DNA from: Nemophila menziesii
Taxonomy: Eukaryota > Streptophyta > Magnoliopsida > Boraginales > Hydrophyllaceae
Direction of reading: 5' to 3'
DNA length: 64,000 nt
NCBI GenBank assembly: GCA_029959085.1
Contig: JARWIR010000015.1
Span: forward strand, 6,013,017-6,077,016
Position 1 is the first letter of the stretch. Every line of letters begins with the position of its first letter. Shown here in pieces: positions 45,404-56,621 of this stretch. The notes below the pieces were generated by a model that saw only the letters and a program-made list of their open reading frames with translations, was not told the DNA's origin and did no database searches. Both the position numbers and the translations under genes were made by a program.

Positions 45404-45558
45404 GTTTATTAGTTTTTGTTTTGTTTTTTCTAATTTCTTTTTTTTAATTGTTAATTATAAGGGTAGTTTGAGATGGGGCATTTTTCTATAAAAAAATCTT
45501 TTTATAGGCACCTTTTTTTAAATAAATTTTTTAATAGGCATTAATCTCTAATTGGCTC

Positions 45559-45939
45559 TTTTTTCAATATTTATATTTTTAGAAATATATAATTTATTTT
45601 TTAAGATATTTAAATTAACTATTTTTTTTCAAATCTTAATAAGTATAATTTTAGCATTTATTTTAATTTGTTTATTTTTTCGATACATTTTTTAAAATTA
45701 AATATATTTGTTTTTTCATATATAAAAAATGTTTACTTAAATTTTGTTATTCTATTTTTTTTTATCATTTATCATTATATAAAGTATTAGAAATAAATTC
45801 AAAAACTAAATAACAATAACCATAATAGTAATAATAATAATGATGTTAATAATAATAATAAGAAAAATAAAAAAAATAAGATGTAGCTAATTTTTTACTA
45901 GCCACATGTAGCTACAGAATGTGATGATTTGGGTACTCA
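45559..45939. other. AT-rich, nothing recognised
   Basis: A-rich and T-rich low-complexity sequence with ATA/AAT runs near 45820-45870. Confidence 0.5.
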
Positions 45940-46518
45940 ATTATTGGGTACCATATTATTGGAAAGCTATTGAAAAGGTTTTTTGTGATGTTCAACTCTT
46001 TATTATAGATTTTTCCTAGAATAGAGAGGCCATTGGAGTTAACACTTATAGCCAGATTATGGTGGAAAAATAATAATAAACATGAATTCATTTTTTAAAT
46101 TAAGAATCTTTATGTTTTTCTAAATTTGTTGGAGGCTTAGGATTTAGAGATATTAGTATAATGAATCATGCTCTTTTGGATAAACAAGCTTGGTTATACC
46201 GAATCCATTTGGGCTAAATTATATAAAGGGAAATACTACCCTAATAACACCTTGGAATCAAAAATTGGTTGTGCTCCTGGGTTGGATGGGTATTTTGGAA
46301 AGAATGAAAGTTTTTGATAAAAATATAAAATAGAAACTTGGAAATAGTCTAGATATTAATGCCTAATCTGACATTTGGATAAATAACATTCACAGTGTTA
46401 TTAAACCAAAAGATAGAACCATTACATTTGTTAAAGAATTTTACAATACGGATAATAAATTTTGGAATGAAAATTATGTTAAGGAAGAATTTGATAATGA
46501 GTATGCAAGCATAATTTT

Positions 46519-46639
46519 TTTTTTGAATACATGGGAGAGCCGCTTTGGACTCGGAGTCATTTTGACTCTAATGAGATTCGATTCCATGACCTCTTGGTCT
46601 CTGCAAAGTAACCTAACCACTAGGCCAACTATCGATCTC
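46519..46639 (-). mobile_element. tRNA-derived SINE with perfect 18-bp target duplication
   Basis: On the minus strand the head has the A box TGGCCTAGTGGTTAGG and a B-box-like GGAATCGAATCTC. The body ends in an A-run (T-run at 46519-46524 on +). The direct repeat GTATGCAAGCATAATTTT flanks it at 46501-46518 and 46640-46657 without mismatch. Transcription would be from the internal polymerase III promoter. It depends on a LINE for mobility. Confidence 0.92.
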
Positions 46640-47449
46640 GTATGCAAGCATAATTTTGAACATGGCAATTCCTTCCTTTGATTGTCTAGACTATTGCTAT
46701 TGGGAAGAATCATTAGATGGAAACTATACAGTCAAATGTGTCTATGCATGCACTTATAAAAAATAAAAAAGATAGAGAAGCTCACGTTACTAAGAGTAAA
46801 TTGCCATCATCCTCTTATACTCTTAATCCAAACATTTGGAAAACGGTTTGGGGAACGGATTGTAATCCTAAAACCAAAAACTTAATGTATAAATGCATAA
46901 AAGATAAACTTCCTACTGAGTTAAACTTTTTTAAAAGGAAATATCCAAAAAATTAAAGCCCAAACTTTGTAACAATGATGATGAGTCCATTGAACATTTA
47001 TTATTCGCGTGTCCTTAGGTGAAAGCGGTTTGGTTTTCTTTACCTTTCACCCTTAGAACCAAATATAGTACTACCTCAAATACTGGAGATTGGTTCTTGA
47101 ACCTTGTCGCCTCTTTAGAATTTTTAAAAATAGAAAATGGACTGGATGCTGAGTTTGTAAGTAATATTTGCTGGCATATATGGAAAAAGCGCAGTTAGTT
47201 TGTTTTTAATGGTATTTCCCTCAATCCATTATATACTTGCAACTTTGCTCATAAAAATTGGATGGATTACAAAGTTAACAATTGTTCTCTTAATGATGCA
47301 AAAAATAATAAGCTGATGGAAAAGAATACAAACAAAAATACAAAGTCCAACTCAAATAATAATATTCATATATCAAACAACTCAAATAATAATATTCATA
47401 TATCAAACTCTACCATTGTAAGTGTTAAACCAGTTCAGAACAAGAGTTA

Positions 47450-47869
47450 TTGATAACCACCCCTTTTAATAATTTCAAAATCAATACTGATGCTTCTTAC
47501 TCTGTATCTGGTTGTGCTATTGCATACGTTATTAGGGACTCTTTTGGCAATTTGGTAGGAGGAGACTCAAAAAGTATTGAAACACGTAATGCAAGTGAAG
47601 CGGAAGAGCTTGGAGTTTTGTGGGGATGCGAGATGGATCAAAGATTTCCAACTAACTCTATGATCATCGAGACTGATTGTGAAGTTATTATGAAATCTTT
47701 ATCCACTTTTTCTCCTTGTAGTAAATTTGATTGTTGTAATATTTTCAAGACTATTTATGGTACTGCTGAATATTGTAGACCACTCTTTTCCTTTGTTAGT
47801 TGCAAAGGTAATCGTGTTGCTGCCTGGGTTGCCAAACATAAGCTTAGTGGCTCTTTGTTTGGAGACTAG
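47450..47869 (+). pseudogene. LINE C RNase H domain
   Basis: 139 codons, open through the domain. The acidic residues are in INTDASYS, ASEAEELGV and IETDCEV. The last block reads NRVAAWVAKH where the catalytic aspartate is usual (AxWVAKH instead of ADWVAKH), so the fourth residue is missing. The domain ends with a TAG before the 3' UTR of the LINE. Confidence 0.8.
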
Positions 47870-48004
47870 AGTATTTTTCCTCCTCCACAGTTAGCACTAC
47901 ACCTTCACCATGACTTTGCCTCTTGTGGCATTGGGTGACCTTTTGTAATCGCTTCCGTTTTTTCGCTTCTAGTATTTATATATAAACGTTTGACAAAAAA
48001 AAAA

Positions 48005-48559
48005 GATTTGCGGGCTGTGGGTCAGATCATGTGGTGTGATTCGTGGACACTGACCAACGTATCATGAAAATATTCGATTGTGCTTATACTAAACCTAACC
48101 GCCCATGTAAGACATCTTAATAGGTTGCACTTTGGTCAAGCTTCTAAAATGGAAAGGTTGTTTGAAACACAACAGGGCTCCCGTGTGAGATGTTTTAGGT
48201 TTAAATGTGCTGGTACTCTCACGAAACATTTCAATAGTTTGCTTCAGAAAAATGAGAAAAGGACGAATAGAGTTTATGGAGAGCATATAGTCAACAAAAA
48301 ACTAAGTATAATTGGAATTCCTTTGTGAAATATTTTTGAACACGAGGGCTCCTTGAGACCAGATTACATGGGTTTTAGAAACCCTACACCGGTTATACAG
48401 TTTATCACTATGTAGACTAGACAACATGCTTGACTTTGAGTATAAAGCATGAAGAAATCTTCTAGTTTCACATGTCTACTCAGAAATTGATTCCTTATGG
48501 GATAGGAATACAAGGTTGTACCAACATTCCACCACAAAGCGAGAGATATGCATCTACAC
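48005..48559. other. Unassigned, possibly retroelement derived
   Basis: The + frame 48080-48328 is unbroken for 82 codons but matches nothing I know. The region may continue the gypsy relic to its right. Confidence 0.3.
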
Positions 48560-50340
48560 ATGCCTGGTTGCCAAAGTATGTCTTGGGGACAATGAACATG
48601 TAGTTTTTCAATTCTTCAAAAGTGGATTGGCATTGGGTTGTTCAAAATAACTTTTGGTTTTTGAATAAATTGGGCGTACATTCTTTTGCTACTTTGGACA
48701 TAAATCGACTAAGAACGGCTACTCGCCTAGTTAACAACTGTACTTACTTAATAGTCCTTGGGGATGCATATCTAGTATGACATGGATCTTGTCAGGGTTG
48801 TTTCAATTTCTCGATGACTGACCATGAATAACAAGAATTTACATGAGGACACACCAAATGCATTTTTATCCAGATTCAAGCAGACGCATGCTTTCTTCAT
48901 TACTTCTAAGACTTCATATAAGTCAAGGAGACCCCTTTGAAGGCATTCCTTTTGACTAATATGTCGTCCAAGTAGATTTACGTGTTCTGGCCATTTTGTT
49001 TTTCAAAAACATGATTTTTCAATTCTTTGGTAAATTGCTCCAACATGCTTCAGATCGAATGAAATGACTCTATAGCATTTTATTCCTTGATTACTTATAA
49101 AATTTGTTTATTCTTCATCCTCAGGTGCCATCATTATCTGGTTGTACCCCTTAAAAGCATCCATAATGGTGAGAAACTGGTATCCGACTTTTGAGTCAAC
49201 CAAACAATCAATCTTGGGCAATGGACAATCTTTAGTTCAGACCCAATTTTAAATTTGTAAAGTCAGTACACATTCGGTCGTTGCCATTGGGCTTGGAAAT
49301 GAGTGTGATATTGTCTACCCAGTTAGGGTAATTTGTTTCGTGGATGTGTTGTGCTGCGAGTAATCGCTCAACTTCTTCCTTGATCACCAAGTTTTTATCA
49401 TCAAAGAACATTTACATTTTTTGTTCTATGGTCCCAATTTATGTTTAACGTTGAGACAGTGAACAAATATAGTTGAGTCTAATTCCAACCATATAGTTTG
49501 TTTCCCACGTGATCAATGGCAAATATTTATTAAGGGTATCATGAAGTTTACACCTACTTTTCTTTTTTCTAACCTGATGGGTCTTCAATTGATTCTCTGT
49601 AGAAATGGGTTTAGCCTCAGGTCATTCCAAGGGTACCTCGAGAACAAATACTTGAGATCTGTATATAACAAATTTTGATAACATTCTTGAGATGATTTCA
49701 TCGAATAATAAATACGTCTTTCTATACAAAGAGTTCACGGAGAGTTGGTGCATTGATACAATTGCTTTCAACATATATGAGGTGGGGCTACTAGTGATGG
49801 CACTATAACTAGTTTTGTGATTTATGACAACAACCTTAGAGGATGTGGTTAAGGATGACGAATTTGTACACAGTCAAAAGGGTAATTTATAACCAGTAGG
49901 CTGGATGCTTTGGCCAGTAACACCTCGAATCATATCACCATATGTATGGATATTGGAAGGGTCGATATTCATTTTTCTTTTGCAAATCACTTTCATAAAG
50001 AAGTCTATTAAATTACCTATATCAACGAGAAGATTTCAAACCAAGCACTCATATCCTTGGTGATATTACCCCTGGAGATTTGCATATTGTTCATGCTAGA
50101 TTGTGCCAACGTTGTTCCACTCTCTTGCAATTTTAATGTGCACATGTATTAGCTTCTTGGTATATTTGGTACACCTCAGTAAATCTATATTCATGCGCAA
50201 TATATCCACATACTCATGCATTACCCCATTGATCTAGTTTCTCGTATCCACAACACCCTTCACTAGTGTTTGTAACTCCAACAAATCAGTCTTCACGTGC
50301 AAAATAGAAATCCCGGCTCCTTGGCTATCCTAAGGCCAAA
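48560..50340 (-). pseudogene. Ty3/gypsy pol relic (reverse transcriptase)
   Basis: On the minus strand the RT blocks can be read in changing frames: KEEVERLLAAQ (about 49345-49375), a NYPNWVDNI block, TNFISNQGIKCYRV (about 49075-49110), FDLKHVGAIYQR (49035-49075) and LYEVLEVMKKACVCLNLDK (48865-48920). This order is that of plant Ty3/gypsy RT. Many stops. Sequence up to about 50340 should hold the region upstream of RT, but I can assign nothing there. Confidence 0.7.
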
Positions 50341-51875
50341 CAACAAAACCTATATATTTGTTAAAAAACCGAACCCGCAACACAAGTTATGAATGATATT
50401 AAATAAAATTATGAATATTATATTTTTTATATTAGTTATAATTATTTATTTAACTTTAATTTTAATACATTAATGACAAAACTTATTTATCTTAAATATA
50501 AATTATATTCATATATATTTTTATGAAATAATTCATATGTATAGTTATTTTAAGAAAATGATGTATAGTTAAACTATACCATGATATTCTATAAGTTTAT
50601 ATTAATTTTATATAAATTTTTACTTGTTATGAGTTGGAAACAAATCTATTTTTTATTTTAAATAAGAACGAGATGTCAAATTAAAAAGTATATTAGAAAC
50701 ATTATGATTATCTTATAAGTAAAAATAATTCAAGTAAGAAAGAAAATATCAATGTCGTTGTTCTCAAAATTTTACAGATATCAAATCTTATAATTCGAAC
50801 TTTCTAAAACCTAGTCCCATCATTTATTTTATTTCTTAAATATAAGATTATATCTCAACTAAAAAAATATTTTATAATTTTTTGTGATATTTATTAGTTA
50901 TTAAAAGAAACTATCATTCCAAATTTTTGTTCAAATTTTTTAAATTTGGATATACCAATGAATATTTAAATCTGAAACATTAAAAAATATGGGATTCATA
51001 TAACATATTGGTTACTTCTTTGTCTTTTTTTTTTTCGTTCGAATGGTACCTCTTTGACTAATGTACAAAGAACATATCAAAATAAAAAAGCTAAGTTTTT
51101 TTTAATAACAAAATTAAATTTGAATTAAATAAAATTCAATTGCAAAACCTTTTAATTATGGCAATAAGTTTACTCTAAAATAACTATGATTAATAGTTGA
51201 TGAATAGTGTTGCTTTCTTTTCTATATAGCTTGGAGGTCCATCCTAGCTTTGCTAGATATTCTTAAAATTTGCTACCAATAATATTTTTCATGTACGCTG
51301 ATAGGTAATAATGAACGATCAACAGACTCAAACGACACACAAAAGATATAACTTCAAAATTGTAGAATATACTTCTAAAATTTAGAAAGCCACGGTATAT
51401 TGCTTTAGTTTCTTTGGAAAAAAACCTTAGTTTCATCCATACACATACACTCCATGCATTCATAGAATATGCGATGAAAAGAAAAAGATGTCAAGTATAA
51501 AGACATCATATATTTTTCACAATGATGTTTAAAACAAGGTATTAATTAATATGTGCAAATCTTTTCAATTTCTATGAAACCCACAATTAACTTCTTTCAT
51601 TATAATCTTATATAGTCCAAAATTTCATTATAATCTTATATAGTCCAAAATTAGTGATTAGCCATGAGGATATAAAGGTCCCTTTTCCATAAAATAACAA
51701 CTAGGGAGATCAATTATGAACTAAAACATACGACTTCACCACTCTTCCTAATTAAAACATTAAATGCAAGGATACTTGAATTAATTGGACCCAAAAATCT
51801 TAAGCTTTGCTTTGATTATTATAGAATCCTTAATAAATGATACTGATCATGCACATTAATACCTCGACCACCAAG
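50341..51875. other. AT-rich, no gene
   Basis: Includes a 28-bp tandem pair TTCATTATAATCTTATATAG... at 51596-51622 and 51624-51650. The left breakpoint of the gene duplication is at about 51876. Confidence 0.5.
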
Positions 51876-53480
51876 GGTTACTCGATTTTGATCTGAATAA
51901 TGTAGCTGATACAGTAGAAGAAATCCCAGTCCCAGTACCTTCTCGAATTAGAGAATCTTATATAGATGCGAGTCCGGGAATACTGGAGTTGGATCTTAAT
52001 CAATTAGGTGGCGCTGATGATAATGATGGTCGTGGTGCACCACAGTTTGGAGGCCCCATATGTACAATCAATCCTCTTCTGGTTCATCATCTTTAATGAA
52101 CTTTGATATGAATGACCAACCTATTGTCAATCAATATTTAAGTAGTTCGGGTAACGGTATAAGATCTGATGAACCTGTTATATCAATCATGGGTATGAAA
52201 GTGGAGGTTAATCAAAAGAATTCAATTCCTTTGACTAATGGGAGCAATTTGACTCAATCTTACACTCCAGAGGGTGTAAATAATGTTAATTTTGGAGTTG
52301 GTGGTGGTATGTTTACTCTGGGATCTCCAGTACCACCATATCCGCCACATGTTTATTGGTACAATAGAGTTACAGGTGGACATTCTATGCAAATGCCTTT
52401 TGCCAGCTCATCAATTTATGGATTTGGTGGTCCGATTCCTTTTATGGTGGATTTAAGAGGTGTGCACCATATGTTGTACCTCCTCAAATGAACTTAGGTC
52501 CAGGCTCACCGGCTTCAGTACTTGCACATGCTTTCACACAACCACCACCTTTTATGTTCACCTTAGCCGGAACACTAACTTCAAATGGTGGTGGTGGTGA
52601 TGTGATATTTGATAATAATAATAGTGGCGGTGATTTTAGACAGTTTTTAATTCCTGGTCATTTGAACAACTCAACGAGCTCAAGTAATAGCAGAGGAGGA
52701 AAACGTAAAGAGCCTGAAGGTGGGTGGGACCCATACTCATACCCACCACCATTCATACCACAGTCCTGGAGATAGAGTGAATGACTATTTCAAGAATTAG
52801 GTTATAGCTTTGAGCAGCAGGGTTAGCAGGATTATAGAGAGAGAAAGAGAGATTTTAAGATTTAAATTTAGCCCAGAGACAAAATCAACTTAACTTGAAT
52901 AAACATGGATTTGGAAATTATATGTATGTAAGATGACGATGATGATGATGATGATTCTTGTGATTAATTCCCCAAAGAAGAATAGGTTTGTTTTGCTTTG
53001 AATTTGAATTGTTTTATAATGTAATATTTTTTGCATTTCATAACATCATATTGTGCTGCATCACATTACTTTCTTACATCTAGCTTCTCATCACTAACAA
53101 TATATATTCAACTGTAACTGATAATTGATATTTAGTATAAAATTGTCCTTGATAAATTGGAAAAACATATTTGCAATGAAGGAGGATATAAATAATTTCT
53201 CTTCAGCTGAAATTCCTTCTTGTTATGCTTGAGATGAACATGAAATTTGTCAAATTATTACTTGTGATAATGAAGTTTGAATGTAGTATAAATTTGTCCC
53301 AATGTGCTTTTGCCAATCGTATTGTTCAGCTTTATAGACACACGTAGGGATGGACATATATGTCAGTTTTGACATGATGCTAATGTAGTTGGAAACCAGA
53401 GGCACCCCACCCTTGATAAAAATGACCCTCTCATTTTTAGTTTTTGGGTTTTGAAGATAAAAGATTAATTTAGTGCAAGC
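51876..53480 (+). pseudogene. Truncated copy of the TFIIS-N gene, 3' part and flank
   Basis: Matches 42244-43945: the last about 300 codons, the 3' UTR and several hundred bases of flank. The start, the TFIIS domain and any promoter are missing. Two frame changes break it: a lost base near 52045 (before the RPNMYNQ equivalent) and an extra base near 52460. Between them 52060-52491 is open, and 52488-52775 is open to the same C-terminal codons (PPPFIPQSWR). It contains a short block RESYIDAS (about 51951-51974) that the intact gene lacks, while it has lost other short runs. The 3' flank lacks about 100 bases present at 43590-43690. A DNA-level duplication rather than a retrocopy, because non-transcribed flank is included. 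Confidence 0.85.
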
Positions 53481-53489
53481 TCGTAAGAG

Positions 53490-53780
53490 CCAGTGGTCCA
53501 GTACACATTTGCCAATTCACATTGGGTCTGGAAATAGTACATTATTGGCTTAGGATAATTTGCTTCGTGGAAATAGTACATTACTGGCTTAAGATAATCA
53601 CTCAACTTTTTTTTTTTTTTGGACAATGCACTCAACTTCTTTTTTGATCACCAAGTTTTTCTCATTTGAGAATATTTGTAAATTTGTTGAAATGTCCTAA
53701 CGTAACGTAGGATTGACGTTGAGACGATAAACAAATATAGCTGGGTCTATCACAACCATGTTGTTTGTTTTCCACGAATA
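53490..53780 (-). pseudogene. Ty3/gypsy RT fragment
   Basis: Resembles 49260-49520 in order and orientation, for example GTACACATT, TTTGCTTCGTGGA, TTGATCACCAAGTTTTT and TTGACGTTGAGACGATAAACAAATATAG. Two internal copies of the CGTGGAAATAGTACATTA segment show a small local duplication. Confidence 0.65.
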
Positions 53781-53961
53781 TTTACATTATGTCAGTTTTT
53801 CTTATTCCAAAGAAAATCACTTCACACTTAACTTCACTAATCTTAAATTTTTATTGGGATAATCAAGGTGAAGGGAGATGTCATTAGATTAAATGGCAAA
53901 CACTTATGAATAGTAAGGATGATGGAGGTCTCGGTTTTAAAGACTTTCATTGTCAAAACCT

Positions 53962-54400
53962 ATGCTGTAGATCTCCCCGCCTAGGCGCGTCTAGGCGCCG
54001 CCTAGGCGTCAACTCCCCCATCAACCGCTTACGCCTAGTTAAAATTCTAGGCGTTTTTGCCTAGCGCCTTAGTCACCGTGGAATAGGCGCCTAGCCCGGC
54101 TAGGCCCCGATTAATGGCAAAAAATAGCCGCCTAGGCGCCGATTAATGTAAAAACATGCCTGCATAGACCTTATTGTTATTTTTCTTATTCTCGAGAATT
54201 TTTTAGTTGATATTATAACTCAATTTTTAGTATTTCTTTATTTACTATAGTGTTGTTAAATGAATTTTATGACTTATATAGTTGAAATAGCTATAATTAC
54301 TACACATATATTAATAAATATACAAAATTACACATCGGGATTCAAAACCGTATAATTCCGCCTAGTCCCCGTGTAATCACGCCTAGGCACTAGGCCCCGG
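53962..54400. mobile_element. 439-bp insertion rich in CCTAGGCG
   Basis: Bounded by the direct repeat TCAAAACCT (53953-53961 and 54401-54409); taking it out restores the LINE frame exactly (CQNL joined to ALLAS). The left part contains multiple GCCTAGGCG units and the right end CGCCTAGGCACTAGGCCCC. I see no clear terminal inverted repeat. An 8-10 bp target size would fit a hAT-type element, but the class is not established. Confidence 0.75.
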
Positions 54401-55094
54401 TCAAAACCTTGCATTATTGGCTTCTAATGCTTGGAAGTTTAACTTTAATAAAAATTCTTTACTCTTCAAATTGTTTAAAGGTAAGTACTTCCCTTCTACT
54501 GATTTTTTCAAAGCTCAATTGTATAGTAATTGTTCTTGGGGCTGGAAAAGCCTTATAGAAGGAAGAAACTGTTTCTTGAAAGATCTGAAATGGAATGTTG
54601 GAAATGGGGAAAGTTTGAATATATGGGAGGATAATTGGATTCCATATAAAGATGAGCTTGTTAAACCAGTAGGGTGTGCCCTTAATTGTGTAGCTGAACT
54701 TATTGATCCAGTGTCTATCACTTGGAAACTTGATTTGCTTAACTTGTATTTTCCTTCAAAAGCTGTAGCAACCATATCCTCAACCTATCTTTCACAGTAC
54801 AACTTTGAAGATGAGCCCTTCTGGCCTTACTCTTCAAATGGTAGGGTATCTGTGAGAGAGATGTATAAAAGGATTTGGATGGCTCAGCAACAAAAAGAAA
54901 AGAAAATTAGGAAGGATAAAGGTGAACAATCTTTTATGTTACAATCTAAGGATTGGAGAACTGTGTGGGACATGAAAGTGGCTCCAAAGGTTAAGAATTT
55001 TGTTTGGAAGTGCTGTGAGAATGCATTACCAACTAATGAGAATAGAAAAGTTAGAAAATCTTGTGATTCAGATTTATGTTCAATATGTGAAATG

Positions 55095-55099
55095 GATAC
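55095..55099. repeat. Left target site duplication GATAC
   Basis: Identical to 63148-63152. The following T at 55100 opens the LTR. Confidence 0.95.
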
Positions 55100-56603
55100 T
55101 GGTGTGGCCTAGGGTGTGATAAAAAGATGATATAATTTAGATGCAAATAAACATCCTAGACTAGCACGGTTCTGCAAGTATTACAGGACGTATGCAAGAT
55201 TTAATGATAAGAAGATTCGTTCCTCAGACACTACGAAAGTTAGAGAGAACTTATGAAAATTATCAAGTGCAAATATGAAAGATAGAAAAGATAATACGCA
55301 AATAGAAAGAAAAGATAGACAAATATTTATTTGGTTTTTAAATAATAAAACTAAACTAATAAACTAAAGACTAAAAATAAATAAAAGAAAAGAAGATAGT
55401 ATGAAAGTTAGCTTGAGTAATTAGCATGTAATCCCCACTAGTTTTGCCGTTCTAAACATGTAAGGGTGAATTATGTAGTATTTCAATAATCGGTTCCAAT
55501 TACGCTAGGTAGTTTTAAATAGGATTTACCTGTGTCAATAAGGCTTCCTAAGCAAACTGTTCCTGTAATTGGTAAATAGTCACATGTACTAAACCATGGT
55601 GATTATCTAGTTAGGTTGATTTGTCAGATCTAAACCGAATACTAGACGTTATGTGCTAAACATGTAATTAAACACCGTTGTCAATGGTGACCTAATTACT
55701 AGATGGTAATTCTATATGGCCTAGGTTCCACAAGAACACAAAATATAAATCCAAACACATAAACAGAGAATAAAAACAATAATTCAATTTAAAACATAGA
55801 ATTCCCAAATTAGATAGATGTCAATCAAAACTAGGGTTCATACATATATGCTAAAACTCAAACTAATGGAATTAATTCATACTAAGAAAAGAAGAGAAAA
55901 GAAGTACAGAATTAAAGGTTGAAGGAGACATGATTGATGCACAGCTCCTTCCAGACTTCTTCTCTTGTGTTGCAGCTTCCTCTTGGCCTTAAGGTATGGC
56001 CAAGGATGATTTAAGAGTGATAAGAGGCTGTATTTATAGTGTATAGGTTGACCTAATTCGTTTCTTGAAGGAAAGGTTAAGTAATGGACTCCAAGCCCAA
56101 CTCAAATTCGTATGGAAATAAAGATAATTACTGTTGAACTGTTTTGAGCATATCTTCTTCGTTATTGGTCGATTTCTGCTCCACAATATACCAAAAGAAT
56201 CCTCACAGAATTATCTAAGTCCCTATGAAAGGAATCTTCCAAAATCGGCTTGGTTTTGGAGTTATCACCACTTCTTTAGGCGTTGCTGCAGAAATTCAGA
56301 TTTAATCCAGCTTTTCCTTTTCCTAATTGAACTCTGTTTCCTTCTATCTCCAATTTCCATGTTTATCTTCTTTCCTTTAGCTCTTTGAACCAACTTGGAC
56401 TCTAATTAATTACCATATATCTCTGAAGCTTCACACTAAATAAATAATTAAACCCAATATGCTCTAAAAATAATAAATAATCAATTCAAGACCCAAAATA
56501 GGAAAGTGTACTAAATCATGAGAAATTCGACCTATAAACAAATAAATACGCCTAAAATGATGTCTCTGAAATAGATTTAATTATCACAAATGAGGAGACA
56601 TCA
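55100..56603 (-). repeat. 3' LTR of the gag-only element
   Basis: Begins TGGTGTGGCC and ends GAGGAGACATCA. Very similar to 61662-63147, roughly 2% different by eye, plus about 17 bases (near 55717-55735) missing from the other LTR. The frame at 56134-56388 is LTR sequence, not a gene. Confidence 0.95.
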
Positions 56604-56621
56604 AGACCCCCAACTCAAAGT
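56604..56621 (-). other. Candidate polypurine tract
   Basis: The minus strand reads GAGTTGGGGGTCT immediately before the 3' LTR (TGATGTCTCC). This is where plus-strand priming is expected. Moderately purine-rich. Confidence 0.6.

Larger units (their letters stand above)
44571..45558. mobile_element. MITE-like element with a long internal inverted repeat
   Basis: The ends are inverted repeats: TAATTAGAGATAAATGCCT (44576-44594) and the complement of CAATTAGAGATTAATGCCT (45536-45555). The left motif recurs at about 44640. Inside lie a CCA/GTG tract (44788-44932) and two arms of roughly 230 bp facing each other (44935-45403). No coding frame that is not low complexity. Superfamily unknown. A relic of the same kind is at 14080-14300. 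Confidence 0.65.
45940..48004 (+). pseudogene. LINE C, 5'-truncated, with SINE insertion
   Basis: Begins in the post-RT region: a FWWK-like block near 46050 and [19 protein letters not shown] at about 46118-46178. It continues with the zinc-binding region (46830-47030, with VWGTDCNPKTKNLMYKC) and ends with RNase H (47450-47869) and an A-run at 47994-48004. Several stops and shifts interrupt it. A SINE is inserted at 46519-46639. A 30-bp tandem pair (AACTCAAATAATAATATTCA type) lies at about 47349-47410. Confidence 0.8.
53783..55099 (+). pseudogene. LINE D, left part (post-RT and zinc-binding region)
   Basis: Starts abruptly in the post-RT region with IMSVFLIPKK, then FYWDNQGEG and GGLGFKDFHCQNL. 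One TAG lies where tryptophan is expected. The 440-bp insertion at 53962-54400 interrupts it. After that, 54417-55099 is open with LLASNAWKF, LFKGKYFPS, GWKSLIEGR, IWEDNWIP and the zinc-binding motif WDMKVAPKVKNFVWKCC and CSICEMDT. The next bases belong to the LTR of the element 55100-63147; the LINE resumes at 63148. Protein-coding ends in the ORF at 55112 are LTR codons. Confidence 0.88.

Noticed and set aside
46530..46640. Free-standing tRNA gene on the minus strand
   Set aside because: A and B boxes are present, but the cloverleaf is not kept and an A-tail plus 18-bp target duplication show it is a SINE.
48005..50340. Possible endogenous pararetrovirus
   Set aside because: The RT motif order fits plant Ty3/gypsy elements and there is no movement-protein or coat-like sequence.
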